Shown here piece by piece: positions 1-12,505 of a DNA stretch of 64,000 nt (within the stretch, counting starts at the first letter, position 1; each line of letters opens with the position of its first letter). Both the position numbers and the translations under genes were made by a program. The notes beneath the pieces were generated by a model. That model searched no databases. It was not told where the DNA came from and saw only the letters and a list, made by a program, of their open reading frames with translations. This DNA comes from Duganella sp. BJB480 (GTDB lineage Bacteria > Pseudomonadota > Gammaproteobacteria > Burkholderiales > Burkholderiaceae_D), in the NCBI GenBank assembly GCA_003416985.1, contig QVIN01000005.1, positions 1 to 64,000 of the forward strand, in the 5' to 3' direction.

Positions 1-3
1 CAA

Positions 4-119
4 TGCCTGATGACCATAGCAAGTTGGTCCCACCCCTTCCCATCCCGAACAGGACCGTGAAACAACTCTGCGCCGATGATAGTGCTGCAACCAGTGTGAA
101 AGTAGGTTATCGTCAGGCT
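4..119 (+). rRNA. rrf: 5S ribosomal RNA
   Basis: The sequence matches the betaproteobacterial 5S rRNA. The 5' and 3' ends (TGCCTGATGAC and GTCAGGCT) pair to form helix I. The internal CCCATCCCGAACAG loop and the GTGAAAGTAGG segment are the universal 5S signatures. It is the last gene of an rRNA operon whose 16S and 23S genes must lie upstream of the window. A hairpin terminator follows within 15 nt. The exact ends are judged by eye and may be off by 1-2 nt. Confidence 0.95.
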
Positions 120-132
120 AGTTATATAGAAG

Positions 133-163
133 AGCCCCGCCCAGTGATCTGGGTGGGGCTTTT
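133..163 (+). terminator. rRNA operon terminator 1
   Basis: An 11-bp GC-rich inverted repeat (AGCCCCGCCCA at 133-143 with TGGGTGGGGCT at 150-160, one G-U pair) is followed by a short T run. It lies 14 nt after the 5S gene and is the natural end of the rRNA operon. Confidence 0.85.
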
Positions 164-213
164 CGCATTTCGCGGCCATTTGTTCAGCGCGGCACTGCCG
201 CGCTTCACTATAG

Positions 214-272
214 AAAAGCCCCCACCAGCCAGAACGCGCTCAAGATCGCGTTCTGTGCAGGTGGGGGCTTTT
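214..272. terminator. second, long-stem bidirectional terminator
   Basis: The flanks AAAA and TTTT enclose an outer stem (GCCCCCACC with GGTGGGGGC) and an inner stem (AGAACGCG with CGCGTTCT), so it can terminate in both directions. It is a second barrier behind the rRNA operon. The inner core at 232-258 is nearly identical to the core of the gatB terminator at 43352-43378, read on the other strand. Confidence 0.8.
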
Positions 273-313
273 CGCATTCCGTGGCCCGTTTTGCGCTCGC
301 GATATTGTTTATT

Positions 314-342
314 TTGAAATCCTATTGTTGTTAATGTATTAT
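314..342 (+). promoter_or_regulatory. sigma-70 promoter of the DUF4214 lipoprotein gene
   Basis: TTGAAA at 314-319 and TATTAT at 337-342 are each one mismatch from the consensus -35 and -10 hexamers and are exactly 17 bp apart. The start codon at 369 follows with a good ribosome-binding site (AGGAG near 357). This AT-rich patch stands out from the GC-rich surroundings. Confidence 0.7.
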
Positions 343-368
343 TTGGCAACTACATCAGGAGATAAAAT

Positions 369-1742
369 ATGTCGTGGTTAAAACTTGTATCAGCCAGCTT
401 ATTGGCTTCGGTATTGGCAGCTTGTGGCAGCTCCAGTGGGGGCGGTGCTGAAACGACGCGTACAGCAGGCCTGCGCTTGGGCGCATCCGCTCCCATCGCG
501 CCGCCGACAGCGACTGCGCACGCGCTCATGGTGCAGAGCCTTTATCTGGCCTACTTCGGACGCGCGCCGGACAACGGCGGCTTCGCTTTCTGGAATAATT
601 CCTTCGAAACACTCAATTTACCAACCACCGCCGCTGGCTTGATCTCTGACTACAATAACAACGGCTGGGCAAAGTCGGTGGTGGATGGATTCATGTCCGG
701 TCCAGAGGCGCAAGCGCTCAATAGCGGGAGCAATGCGGATTTCGTTAATACTGTTTATATGAATTTGTTCGGTCGCTATGCCGAGGTTGGCGGTGTCGCA
801 TACTGGGCGGGCAGACTGGATCGAAATGAAATTACGCGGCCGGTGATGGTGCTCGAAATCATGGGCGGAGCCCAGGCCGACGACCAGCTGGCGATGAGCA
901 AAAAGAATGAAATCGTTACCCGCTATCTGGCGCAGTTAGCGGCGGCGGGGATCCGCAACGATGTGCCGCTCAGTGTTGTCGGACACGACTTGCCGGCGCT
1001 GGTGAATAAGGATACGGACCTGGCGGCTTTCCAGACATCGATCGATGCCGCTGTGCAGACGCAGCGGAGCGAAACCGCACCAACCTACACGCTGCGTTAT
1101 ACCGACTATCAGGAAAACTATTCTGCGCTTTCGACCAACGTCCTGTATCGCTATTCGAGCGGCAGTGGCGTCGTGCCGGTCTTTGGCGGCAAGCTGACAT
1201 TCGGACTCGGCGAGAGGGAAATCGGCTTTAGCCAGCTGCCGAATCAAACCGGCGCCGTGATCTATGGTGCACCAGTCTCCAGCTCCTTCGCCATATCGGA
1301 CAATGCCGACGGCAGGATGCCCATCATATTGATGTTGTGCCAGATTACGAGCGGAACAACGCAAGCGAGGTCGACGGACGTGCTGGTGCTCAAAACCGCC
1401 ACATTGCTGCGGGACCCAAGCGAGCTTGCCGGCCAGACGTTTGCCTTCCATCGTCAGGACTGCGCTGCCCAAAACGACAACCTGATGACCTTCAACGCGA
1501 CCGGCGCTGTGCACATGACCAGGCCCGGTGAGGATTACCAGGCTTTCGCCAGTCAAGTCAAGCAAGGCTTGAACACCAAGACGTTTGGCATGGGGGCATC
1601 GGAGTGGTCCTTGCGTGCGTATCGTTATAGCAAGGGCGACGGGGCGGTCAAGTATGCGATCGTACTCAAGGAAACGCTCATCGACCCTGCCAGCGGCAAG
1701 CCCACCGGCGCGGGCGCAGTGTCGCTCTGGTCGCAGGAATAA
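369..1742 (+). CDS. DUF4214-domain lipoprotein
   Basis: A 457-residue protein with a lipoprotein signal peptide: a hydrophobic stretch and lipobox LAAC with the lipidated Cys at residue 19, followed by a Ser/Gly linker. Residues about 55-195 hold two DUF4214-type repeats, recognisable by LYLAYFGRAPDNGGFAFW and VYMNLFGRYAEVGGVAYW. This family is common in secreted or surface proteins of Oxalobacteraceae and has no assigned biochemical role. The remaining C-terminal half (about 200-457) is not recognised. The gene stands alone between the rRNA terminators and its own terminator, with its own sigma-70 promoter. Placement in the outer membrane is inferred from the lipobox. Confidence 0.85.
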   Translation: MSWLKLVSASLLASVLAACGSSSGGGAETTRTAGLRLGASAPIAPPTATAHALMVQSLYLAYFGRAPDNGGFAFWNNSFETLNLPTTAAGLISDYNNNGWAKSVVDGFMSGPEAQALNSGSNADFVNTVYMNLFGRYAEVGGVAYWAGRLDRNEITRPVMVLEIMGGAQADDQLAMSKKNEIVTRYLAQLAAAGIRNDVPLSVVGHDLPALVNKDTDLAAFQTSIDAAVQTQRSETAPTYTLRYTDYQENYSALSTNVLYRYSSGSGVVPVFGGKLTFGLGEREIGFSQLPNQTGAVIYGAPVSSSFAISDNADGRMPIILMLCQITSGTTQARSTDVLVLKTATLLRDPSELAGQTFAFHRQDCAAQNDNLMTFNATGAVHMTRPGEDYQAFASQVKQGLNTKTFGMGASEWSLRAYRYSKGDGAVKYAIVLKETLIDPASGKPTGAGAVSLWSQE

Positions 1743-1752
1743 GCCGGTTGCG

Positions 1753-1783
1753 AACCCCGCCAGTGAATTGGTGGGGTTTTTTT
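1753..1783 (+). terminator. intrinsic terminator after the lipoprotein gene
   Basis: The inverted repeat AACCCCGCCA / TGGTGGGGTT with a 6-nt loop is followed by a run of seven or more T. It lies 10 nt after the lipoprotein stop codon and separates it from the sensor kinase gene. Confidence 0.9.
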
Positions 1784-1827
1784 ACCTTTGTGCATTAGAA
1801 TGGCTTGCATCTAGGAGACGCAGCCCT

Positions 1828-5739
<3,912 letters not shown>

Positions 5740-5748
5740 AGGGCGGGC

Positions 5749-6090
5749 TCAGACGCCCCAGATGATGCTCTCGTTTTCCTGCTTGGCCGAGCGCAGCATT
5801 TCCAGCAGCGGGAAGGCGCGGGCGGCAAAGCCGACCCGTTGCATGACGGCATGCTCGACGCTTTCGCCGTCTTCCTGCTCGTGGGCGTGCACGTCGTGCT
5901 CGACGTCCGTTTCAGGGTGCAATTTGCTCGCGGCAACTTCGCTCTCCAGCAAGGACAAGGCCTGGGCCGCTTCCGCCGCCGTGATGACACCGCGCGTAGG
6001 ATTTTTGTGGAGCAAGTCCAAGATGCGCTGGGCATGTTCCTGATACATCAGGACTTCTGGACTGGACTTCGATTTGAAGGAAATTAACAT
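5749..6090 (-). CDS. DUF1840 domain-containing protein
   Basis: A 113-residue small soluble protein. It begins MLISFKSKSSPEVLMY and carries the RGVIT segment typical of DUF1840, a family found mainly in betaproteobacteria and of unknown function. The middle is acidic and His-rich (around residues 60-75). It is convergent with the sensor kinase gene, with a 9-nt gap. There is no signal peptide. The family call rests on sequence recognition, and no function is proposed. Confidence 0.8.
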   Translation of the reverse strand: MLISFKSKSSPEVLMYQEHAQRILDLLHKNPTRGVITAAEAAQALSLLESEVAASKLHPETDVEHDVHAHEQEDGESVEHAVMQRVGFAARAFPLLEMLRSAKQENESIIWGV

Positions 6091-6261
6091 AGTGTGCTTT
6101 CTTAATCTTGTAGTGGAACGATAGCACGGAGCACCGTATCTTGCCTTGGCGGTAGCCGTAATCGAAACATTAGGCCCTGGGCATTACTATACAAGAGGCG
6201 AACCCGTCTGTATGAGCGGTAGCGCACATCGTTAAGTCCTTCCTAAGTCCACGGCCTCGTT

Positions 6262-6768
6262 TCAGTTCAGTTTGAAGGAGCTGAGATAGGTCTCGACCGT
6301 GTCCTGCACGATATTCTTGTCGCGGCCCATGACGATGACCTGGTAGATCCGCTTGTCGCGGGCGATGAAATGGCCGATCAGGCGCATCGTTTCGCCGTTC
6401 TGGCTGCCCTTGGCCTCGACATCGAGCGTGGCCTGCCTGCCGTCGGCCGATGACTTGTTGCTGGTGACGGTGGCGCCGATGTTGCTGACCAGCGCGGTCT
6501 TCATCGCCTCGATCGCGGCCGGGCCCTGGGCCGCGTCCGGCAACTGTGCGCTGCCGACCGCGAAGATCACACCGTTGACCTCGGCCGCAGTCATCGTCAT
6601 GTTCACCGCCAGCGTATCGAGCTGGATGCTGCGGGTCTGGCTGGCCGGCTTGCCGGGGAACAGCACGGCGTAGGGCGCGTCGCTGCTGCGGTAGTCGCGC
6701 CAATCGTATTGCGGGCTGCAGGCCGACAGGGCGGCCGCCAGCATCAGCGCCAGGGAGATTTTTTTCAT
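6262..6768 (-). CDS. small putative lipoprotein downstream of the M1 peptidase
   Basis: A 168-residue protein with a lipoprotein signal peptide; the lipobox LSAC puts the lipidated Cys at residue 17. The mature part is a small alpha/beta-looking domain with no family I can name. Its start codon overlaps the stop of the M1 peptidase gene in a TGATG junction, so the two are probably translationally coupled. A role linked to the peptidase is suggested only by that position. Confidence 0.7.
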   Translation of the reverse strand: MKKISLALMLAAALSACSPQYDWRDYRSSDAPYAVLFPGKPASQTRSIQLDTLAVNMTMTAAEVNGVIFAVGSAQLPDAAQGPAAIEAMKTALVSNIGATVTSNKSSADGRQATLDVEAKGSQNGETMRLIGHFIARDKRIYQVIVMGRDKNIVQDTVETYLSSFKLN

Positions 6769-8474
6769 CAGGACTTGGCTTTCTTTTTACGTTGTTCTTC
6801 CTGGCGTCGCCAGTCGTCGATCTGGGCTTGCTGGCGCAGCACGCGGGAGTTCGGATCGATGGTGTACAGCGCCTGTGGCGGCAGCGTCAGCTCGCCGGTG
6901 CCGTCGGCCATGGCCAGTTTCTCGATGCGGCCGTTGACGCGCACCTCCACCGGCATCGGGAAGGCGCCGCCATCCTTCAGCTTCCATCTCAGCTTGAGCT
7001 GCTGGCCGTGGCGTTCCTCAACCAGCTCCGGCAATGCGGCGTGGTACAAGTAGGCGTCGAAGAACCAGCCCAGGTCGCGGCCGCTGGCCTCGTTGGCGAA
7101 GGTGATGAATTCCTTGGTGCTGCCGTAGCGCGGCGCGAAGTTGCCCGGCTTGGGCGCGTCGGTGCCGTAGACCAGGCGGCGCGTGGCGCCGAAGAAGGCG
7201 TCGTCGCCGATCAGGTTGCGCAGCGTGTGCAGGATCAGCGAACCCTTGGTGTAGATGTCGTTGCCGGGGCCGCCGCGCTCGTCCTCGTAGACGTCCTCGA
7301 CGCGCTTGCTCTTGCCGCTGACCACGGGCACCTTGTTGAGCAGGGACTTGCGCTGCGTGAACAGCTCGGCCTGGAACTCGCGCTCGCCGCGCAGATGCTC
7401 CAGGTACAGCGGCTGCATATAGCTGCCGAAGCCTTCATGCAGCCACATGTCGTCCCAGTCGGCGTTGGTCATCTGGTTGCCGAACCACTCGTGCGACAGT
7501 TCGTGATGCAGCAGCCAGTCGTAGCCCATCGGCGACTTGGCGTAGCCGTTGCCGTAGGCGTTGATGGTCTGGTGCTCCATGCCCAGGTGCGGCGTCTCGA
7601 CCACGCCCATTTTCTCGTCGCCGAACGGGTAGGGGCCGATGCGGGCCTCGAAGAAATCGAGCATCGGCGCGAACTCGGCGAACAGCCCCTGGGCTTGTTT
7701 GTCGTGGCCCTTCAGGTACCACATGCGCAGCGGGATCTTGTTGCCATAGCGGCTGTCGTATTCGCCGGACAGCAGTTCGTAAGGGCCGATGTTGAGCGCG
7801 ACGCCGTAGGTGCTGGGGTTCTTGGCGCGCCAGTGGTAGGTGCGCCAGCCGTTCTTCTCATCCATGCCGAGCGCGACACCGTTGCCCGCCACCACCAGCG
7901 GCGACGGCACGCTGATGTGCAGGTCGATCAGCTTGGGCTTGCCTTGCGGGTGGTCGATGCAGGGCCAGAACAGATCGCAGCCTTCGCCCTCGACGGTGGT
8001 GGCGATCCACGGCTGGCCGTCCTCGGTCTTGCTCCAGGTGAAGGCGGCGTCCCACGGCGCGTGCGAGGCCACTTGCGGCACGCCGTGGTAGCGGATGCGC
8101 ACGGTCGTGCGGGCGCCGGCCGCCAGCGGCGTTGGCAAGGTCAGGTAGAGGCGGCCTTCCGGATTGCTGATCGCCGACGGCGCCAGCTGCACGCCGTCCA
8201 CGCTGGCGAAATCGATGGGCAGGTTGCGGTCCAGTTCGACCGCGATGCGGGTCAGCGGAGCGCTCGCCAGGAAAGTCAGCGCGGCGTCGCCGCTGATGCT
8301 GCGGGTGGCGGGATCGACGCGCAGCGCCAGGTCGGCCTGCTCGAACGTGACGGCCAGTTGTTCAGGCGCGCGCGGGTTGCCGGAATTGCCGGTGAAGTCG
8401 GTCAGCGGCGGCTGGGTGCTGGCGCAGCCGGCCAGCAGCGCGCCGGCGGCAAGGTAGAGGGGCAGGCGTGTCAT
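6768..8474 (-). CDS. M1 family aminopeptidase lipoprotein
   Basis: A 568-residue zinc aminopeptidase of the M1 (gluzincin) family. The zinc site is complete: His324-Glu325-x-x-His328 with the third ligand Glu347, spaced HExxH-x18-E. A GMEH segment stands where the family has GxMEN. The N-terminus is a lipoprotein signal (MTRLPLYLAAGALLAGC), which decides the start at 8474 rather than an in-frame ATG at 8552. It is probably anchored in the cell envelope and trims peptides there. It is co-transcribed with the small lipoprotein gene that overlaps its stop. Confidence 0.88.
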   Translation of the reverse strand: MTRLPLYLAAGALLAGCASTQPPLTDFTGNSGNPRAPEQLAVTFEQADLALRVDPATRSISGDAALTFLASAPLTRIAVELDRNLPIDFASVDGVQLAPSAISNPEGRLYLTLPTPLAAGARTTVRIRYHGVPQVASHAPWDAAFTWSKTEDGQPWIATTVEGEGCDLFWPCIDHPQGKPKLIDLHISVPSPLVVAGNGVALGMDEKNGWRTYHWRAKNPSTYGVALNIGPYELLSGEYDSRYGNKIPLRMWYLKGHDKQAQGLFAEFAPMLDFFEARIGPYPFGDEKMGVVETPHLGMEHQTINAYGNGYAKSPMGYDWLLHHELSHEWFGNQMTNADWDDMWLHEGFGSYMQPLYLEHLRGEREFQAELFTQRKSLLNKVPVVSGKSKRVEDVYEDERGGPGNDIYTKGSLILHTLRNLIGDDAFFGATRRLVYGTDAPKPGNFAPRYGSTKEFITFANEASGRDLGWFFDAYLYHAALPELVEERHGQQLKLRWKLKDGGAFPMPVEVRVNGRIEKLAMADGTGELTLPPQALYTIDPNSRVLRQQAQIDDWRRQEEQRKKKAKS

Positions 8475-8598
8475 CGATTTCCCGTCGGGTTGTAAGGGCA
8501 GCAAGCAATATAGCAGCAAGCCCGGCGAAGAGGTGATGCTTAGCGCCGGCATCGGCAGAATTTAGCATGGGGATGGCTTGGCTTCGCGCGCGGCGCGT

Positions 8599-10110
8599 TC
8601 AACGGTCGCGCAGCGCACGCCGGTACTGGATCGCTTCGAAGACATGGGTTGCGAGGATGCGCTCGCTGCCGGCCAGGTCGGCGATGGTGCGCGCCACGCG
8701 CAGGATGCGGTGGTAGGCGCGGCCCGACCAGTGGAAGTGCTCCATGCCTTGCTTCAGGTTGGCCTTGCCGTGGCGGTCGAGCCTGCAATACTGGTCGATT
8801 TCGCGCGTGGTCAGATACTGGTTGCGCTTGCCCTGGCGTTGCAGCTGGATATGCGCCGCGGCCTGCACGCGGGCGGCGATCACCCGCGATGGTTCGCCGT
8901 CGGCGTCGGCCGCCAGTATCTCGGGATCGACCGCGCCGACTTCGATCTGGATATCGATGCGGTCCAGCAGCGGGCCGGAGATGCGGCCCTTGTAGCGCTG
9001 GATGATGTCCGGCGAGCAGCGGCAGACGCCGCTGATGTGGCCGTCGTAGCCGCAGGGGCAGGGGTTCATCGCCGCGATCAGCTGGAAATGCGCGGGGAAG
9101 TCGGCCTGCCGGGCGGCGCGCGAAATGGTGATGCGGCCCGACTCCAGCGGCTCGCGCAGCACGTCCAGCACACTGCGCGCGAATTCGGGCAGCTCGTCGA
9201 GAAACAGCACGCCCCGGTGCGCCAGCGAAATCTCGCCCGGCCTCGGCACGCTGCCGCCGCCGACCAGCGCCGCGCCGGACGAGGTGTGGTGCGGCGAGCG
9301 GAACGGGCGGCGCTTCCAGTGCTCGATGCGGAAGCCGCCCGTCAGCGATTGCACGGCGGCCGCCTCCAGCGCTTCCTCGTCGGTCATCTCCGGCAGCAGG
9401 CCGGCGAAGCGCGCCGCCAGCATGGTCTTGCCCGCGCCCGGCGGACCGACCAGCAGAACCGAGTGGTTGCCCGCCGCCGCTACCTCCAGCGCCCGCTTGA
9501 CGAACAGCTGCCCTTTGACGTCGGCGAAGTCGGGATACTCCTGCCGCGTCACCAGCGGCGCTGAATCATGGCGCGACAGCATAGCCTCGACCGACTTGGC
9601 GGCAAAGTGGCTGCACACCTGCAGCAGCGATTGCGCCGGGTAGATGGCGGCGTTGCCGACCAGCGCCGCCTCGTCGGCGTTGGCCAGCGGCAGGATGAAG
9701 GCCAGGGTGCCGCCGTCGCGGCGCGTGGCCAGCGACATCGCCAGCGCGCCGCGTATCGGCCGCAGCTCGCCGGACAAGGACAGCTCGCCGGCGAACTCGT
9801 ACTGGTGCAGGCGGTTGGAGGGGATCTGTTTGGAGGCGGCGAGTATGCCCAGCGCGATCGGCAAGTCGAAACGGCCGGATTCCTTCGGCAAATCGGCCGG
9901 CGCCAGATTGACGGTGATGCGCTGCGCGGGAAATTCGAACCCGCCGTTCTGGATGGCGGCGCGGACGCGGTCCTTGGCTTCCTTGACCTCGGTGTCGGCA
10001 AGCCCGACGATGGTGAAGGCCGGGAGCCCATTGGCCAGATGCACTTCGACGCTGACCTCCTGCGCCTCCATTCCCGCCAGGGCGCGGCTTTTAAGTACGG
10101 CTAGGCTCAT
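8599..10110 (-). CDS. comM: YifB/ComM family AAA+ ATPase (Mg-chelatase-like)
   Basis: A 503-residue protein of the YifB/ComM family. The N-terminal ChlI/Lon-protease-like fold begins MSLAVLKSRALAGMEA and carries GLPAFTIVGLAD. The AAA+ core has Walker A GPPGAGKT, followed by the family's C-terminal domain with the LARxxADL-like segment. In naturally transformable Gram-negatives ComM is a helicase that extends branch migration of incoming DNA. The family is also universal in non-competent species, so competence is not implied. It is monocistronic, with 81 nt to the next gene. Confidence 0.9.
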   Translation of the reverse strand: MSLAVLKSRALAGMEAQEVSVEVHLANGLPAFTIVGLADTEVKEAKDRVRAAIQNGGFEFPAQRITVNLAPADLPKESGRFDLPIALGILAASKQIPSNRLHQYEFAGELSLSGELRPIRGALAMSLATRRDGGTLAFILPLANADEAALVGNAAIYPAQSLLQVCSHFAAKSVEAMLSRHDSAPLVTRQEYPDFADVKGQLFVKRALEVAAAGNHSVLLVGPPGAGKTMLAARFAGLLPEMTDEEALEAAAVQSLTGGFRIEHWKRRPFRSPHHTSSGAALVGGGSVPRPGEISLAHRGVLFLDELPEFARSVLDVLREPLESGRITISRAARQADFPAHFQLIAAMNPCPCGYDGHISGVCRCSPDIIQRYKGRISGPLLDRIDIQIEVGAVDPEILAADADGEPSRVIAARVQAAAHIQLQRQGKRNQYLTTREIDQYCRLDRHGKANLKQGMEHFHWSGRAYHRILRVARTIADLAGSERILATHVFEAIQYRRALRDR

Positions 10111-10191
10111 GGGTTAGCGGACACCAGTGGGATAACCAACGGCCAGCGTAGCCCAGGCCCGCCACCGTGCTTTGCGCTAGCCCAAACGGGC

Positions 10192-11067
10192 CTACAACTC
10201 CTTGAGCTCCGTGTGGAGTTCCTCGATCCGTATCAGCCGCTGCCGCCCGGCGACGCCGGCCTTGTCGATCACCTGCGACGCCAGCACGTGGCACAGCGCC
10301 ATCACGGCGGCGTGGTTGTCCAGCGGCGTGGTGCTGGTGGTGTCGCACTTCAGCACCCAGGTCGCGCCCAGGTCGCTGCGGTTGGCCGAATCGGTGATCA
10401 GCAGGGTGCGCACGCCGGCCCGGCTGACCGCCGTGATCAGCGCCGCCAGGCCCGGCGTGCGCCGGCGCAGGCCGAACACGATGAACAGGTCGTCCGGCTG
10501 CAAACCCACCAGGTACTCGCCCATGGTCTCGCCCGAGACCGGCAACAGGTAGACGTTGTTGCGGAACTGGATGAATTGCCAGCGCAGATACGCCGCGAAG
10601 AAATAATTGTTGCGCTGGCCGAACACCCGCACCTGCCGCGCCTCGGCGATCGCATCACCGATGACGTCGATGTCGGCGGCCGACATGCCGGCGAAAGTGC
10701 CCTGGATGTTCTGCACGCTGGCCGCGACGTGCTGTTCGAACGGCCCTTGCGCCTCTGCCGTCTCGTCGTCCGCTGCCTTGCGGTCCAGCAAGTACAGCGG
10801 CGATCCCCAGTCCATGTTCTGCCGCGACAGCCGCCGCATCTGGTCGTAGTTCTCGTAGCCCAGGCGCTGCACCAGCCGCGTCATGGTCGCGTTCGAGACG
10901 CCGGCCATTCTGGTCACCTCGGAGGCGGAATAGCTGGCCAGTTGGCCCGGCGCTTCCAGGATGACAATCGCCAGCCGCCTTTCCGCCTGCGGTAGCTGGT
11001 CCAGATGTTGCTGTATCCAGCTCGACAGGTCGGCGGCGGAGGAGGTTTCTTTTGTCATGGCAGGCAT
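10192..11067 (-). CDS. MurR/RpiR family transcriptional regulator
   Basis: A 291-residue regulator. An N-terminal HTH_6 domain (about residues 15-90, including SEVTRMAGVSNATMTRL) is followed by a SIS sugar-isomerase-type sensor domain (about 125-265). The family usually senses phosphosugars or related small molecules and controls adjacent catabolic genes. It is divergent from the amidohydrolase-transporter-porin genes, with a 139- to 145-nt gap that holds a TGAAAA/TTTTCA inverted repeat. That makes it the likely local regulator. The start could instead be the Met at 11058. Confidence 0.88.
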   Translation of the reverse strand: MPAMTKETSSAADLSSWIQQHLDQLPQAERRLAIVILEAPGQLASYSASEVTRMAGVSNATMTRLVQRLGYENYDQMRRLSRQNMDWGSPLYLLDRKAADDETAEAQGPFEQHVAASVQNIQGTFAGMSAADIDVIGDAIAEARQVRVFGQRNNYFFAAYLRWQFIQFRNNVYLLPVSGETMGEYLVGLQPDDLFIVFGLRRRTPGLAALITAVSRAGVRTLLITDSANRSDLGATWVLKCDTTSTTPLDNHAAVMALCHVLASQVIDKAGVAGRQRLIRIEELHTELKEL

Positions 11068-11156
11068 TTTAAAGCCATCCAGACCCGACGTGTGGACGTC
11101 ACGCGACTATCCAGCCGCTATTTCCGTGACCGGCGTGTGAAATGATTGACTCGACG

Positions 11157-11172
11157 TGAAAAAAGATTTTCA
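11157..11172. promoter_or_regulatory. candidate RpiR-type operator
   Basis: A perfect inverted repeat TGAAAA-N4-TTTTCA lies between the divergent regulator and the first amidohydrolase gene, 40 nt before the latter's start. Two more TGAAA half-sites lie nearby (around 11138 and 11174). Many RpiR-family operators are TGAAA/TTTCA-type palindromes, so binding by the adjacent regulator is a reasonable inference. Confidence 0.5.
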
Positions 11173-11212
11173 ATGAAAACAAATCAAAGAAAATAATTTA
11201 CCGGAGATGCCA

Positions 11213-12505
11213 ATGGACATGTCGGACTGCACCACAAGTACTGGATATACCGAACTGGGCGCCAGCATCATGGCGCGCGCGCAGGCGCTGGCCGCCCACA
11301 CCGAGGCGCCGGGCATGATGACGCGCAGCTTCCTCACGCCGGCCCACCACGCGGCCGCGGCCCAGTTGGCCGCATGGATGGCCGAAGCCGGCATGAGCGT
11401 GCGCCGCGACGCCGTCGGCAACGTCATCGGCCGCTACGAGGGCATCGAGCCGGATGCGCCGGCGTTGCTGACCGGTTCGCATTTCGACACCGTCCCCAAC
11501 GGCGGCATCTACGACGGCAACCTGGGCATCCTGCTGCCGATCGCCTGCGTCGCCCGCTGGCATGCGCAGGGACGGCGCTTCGCCCACGCCATCGAGGTGA
11601 TCGGTTTCGCCGAGGAGGAGGGCGTGCGCTTCAAGGCCACGTTGCTGGGCAGCCGTGCGATCGCCGGCGCCTTCGACCCGCGCGTGCTCGACAACACCGA
11701 CGCCGCCGGCGTCACCATGCGCCAGGCCATCGACACCGCCGGCCTGGGCTACAGCTGCGCCGATCTGGCCGCCGCCGCGATGGCGCCGGCGCGGATGCTG
11801 GGCTTCCTGGAAGTGCACATCGAGCAGGGCCCGGTGCTGCTGGATGCCGGCCTGGCGCTGGGCGTGGTCACCGGCATCGCCGGCGCCACGCGCATGCAGG
11901 TGGAGGTGACCGGTGTGGCCGGCCACGCCGGCACGGTGCCGATGGCCGGGCGCCGCGACGCCGCGATGGCGGCGGCGGAAATCGCGCTGGTGATCGAACA
12001 GCGCTGCGGCGGTATCGCGGGACTGGTGGGCACGGTCGGCCAGTTCGACGTGCCGGGCGGCGCCGCCAACGTGGTGCCGGGCCGCGCGCTGTTCTCCATC
12101 GACGTGCGGGCCGAACAGGATGCGCAGCGTGAAGCGGCGGTGGCGGACATCCTCACCGCCATCGAGCGCATCGCCGCGCGCCGTGGCGTGGCCACGCAGG
12201 TGCGCCAGACGCACGAGGCGCGCAGCGTGCCATGCGCGCCCGCGTTGTGCGGGCAACTGGAGGCGGCGCTGCAACGCGCCGGCCGGCCCGTGCGCCGCCT
12301 GCCTTCCGGCGCCGGCCACGACGCCATGGTGATGGCCGCCCGCACCGACATGGCGATGCTGTTCGTCCGCTGCGGCAACGGCGGCATCTCCCACAATCCG
12401 CTCGAAACCATGACCGCCGAAGACGCCGCGCTGGCCGCCCGCGTGGTGAGCGACTTCATCGAACACTTCCAGCCATCCTCCGACCGCAAGGAACACACAG
12501 CATGA
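11213..12505 (+). CDS. M20-family amidohydrolase (allantoate amidohydrolase / N-carbamoylase type)
   Basis: A roughly 430-residue binuclear metal amidase of the AllC/HyuC subfamily of M20. Metal-site motifs in order: GSHFDTVPNGG, YDGNLG, EEEGVRF, HIEQGP and the C-terminal GNGGISHNP. This subfamily cleaves carbamoyl or ureido groups (allantoate, ureidoglycolate, N-carbamoyl amino acids). The substrate here cannot be read from sequence. CGGAG at 11202-11206 favours the ATG at 11213 over 11207 (too close) and 11219. The gene overlaps the next M20 gene by 4 nt (ATGA). Neighbouring symporter and porin suggest uptake and breakdown of one compound. Confidence 0.85.
   Translation: MDMSDCTTSTGYTELGASIMARAQALAAHTEAPGMMTRSFLTPAHHAAAAQLAAWMAEAGMSVRRDAVGNVIGRYEGIEPDAPALLTGSHFDTVPNGGIYDGNLGILLPIACVARWHAQGRRFAHAIEVIGFAEEEGVRFKATLLGSRAIAGAFDPRVLDNTDAAGVTMRQAIDTAGLGYSCADLAAAAMAPARMLGFLEVHIEQGPVLLDAGLALGVVTGIAGATRMQVEVTGVAGHAGTVPMAGRRDAAMAAAEIALVIEQRCGGIAGLVGTVGQFDVPGGAANVVPGRALFSIDVRAEQDAQREAAVADILTAIERIAARRGVATQVRQTHEARSVPCAPALCGQLEAALQRAGRPVRRLPSGAGHDAMVMAARTDMAMLFVRCGNGGISHNPLETMTAEDAALAARVVSDFIEHFQPSSDRKEHTA

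Noticed and set aside
1585..1827. Upstream in-frame extension of the first sensor kinase
   Set aside because: It would run through the previous gene's end and its terminator, and would bury the signal peptide that starts at 1828 behind a good ribosome-binding site.
10192..11067. RpiR regulator as a glucose (HexR-type) regulator
   Set aside because: No Entner-Doudoroff or hexose genes are near. The adjacent genes are amidohydrolases, a symporter and a porin, so a HexR label is not supported.
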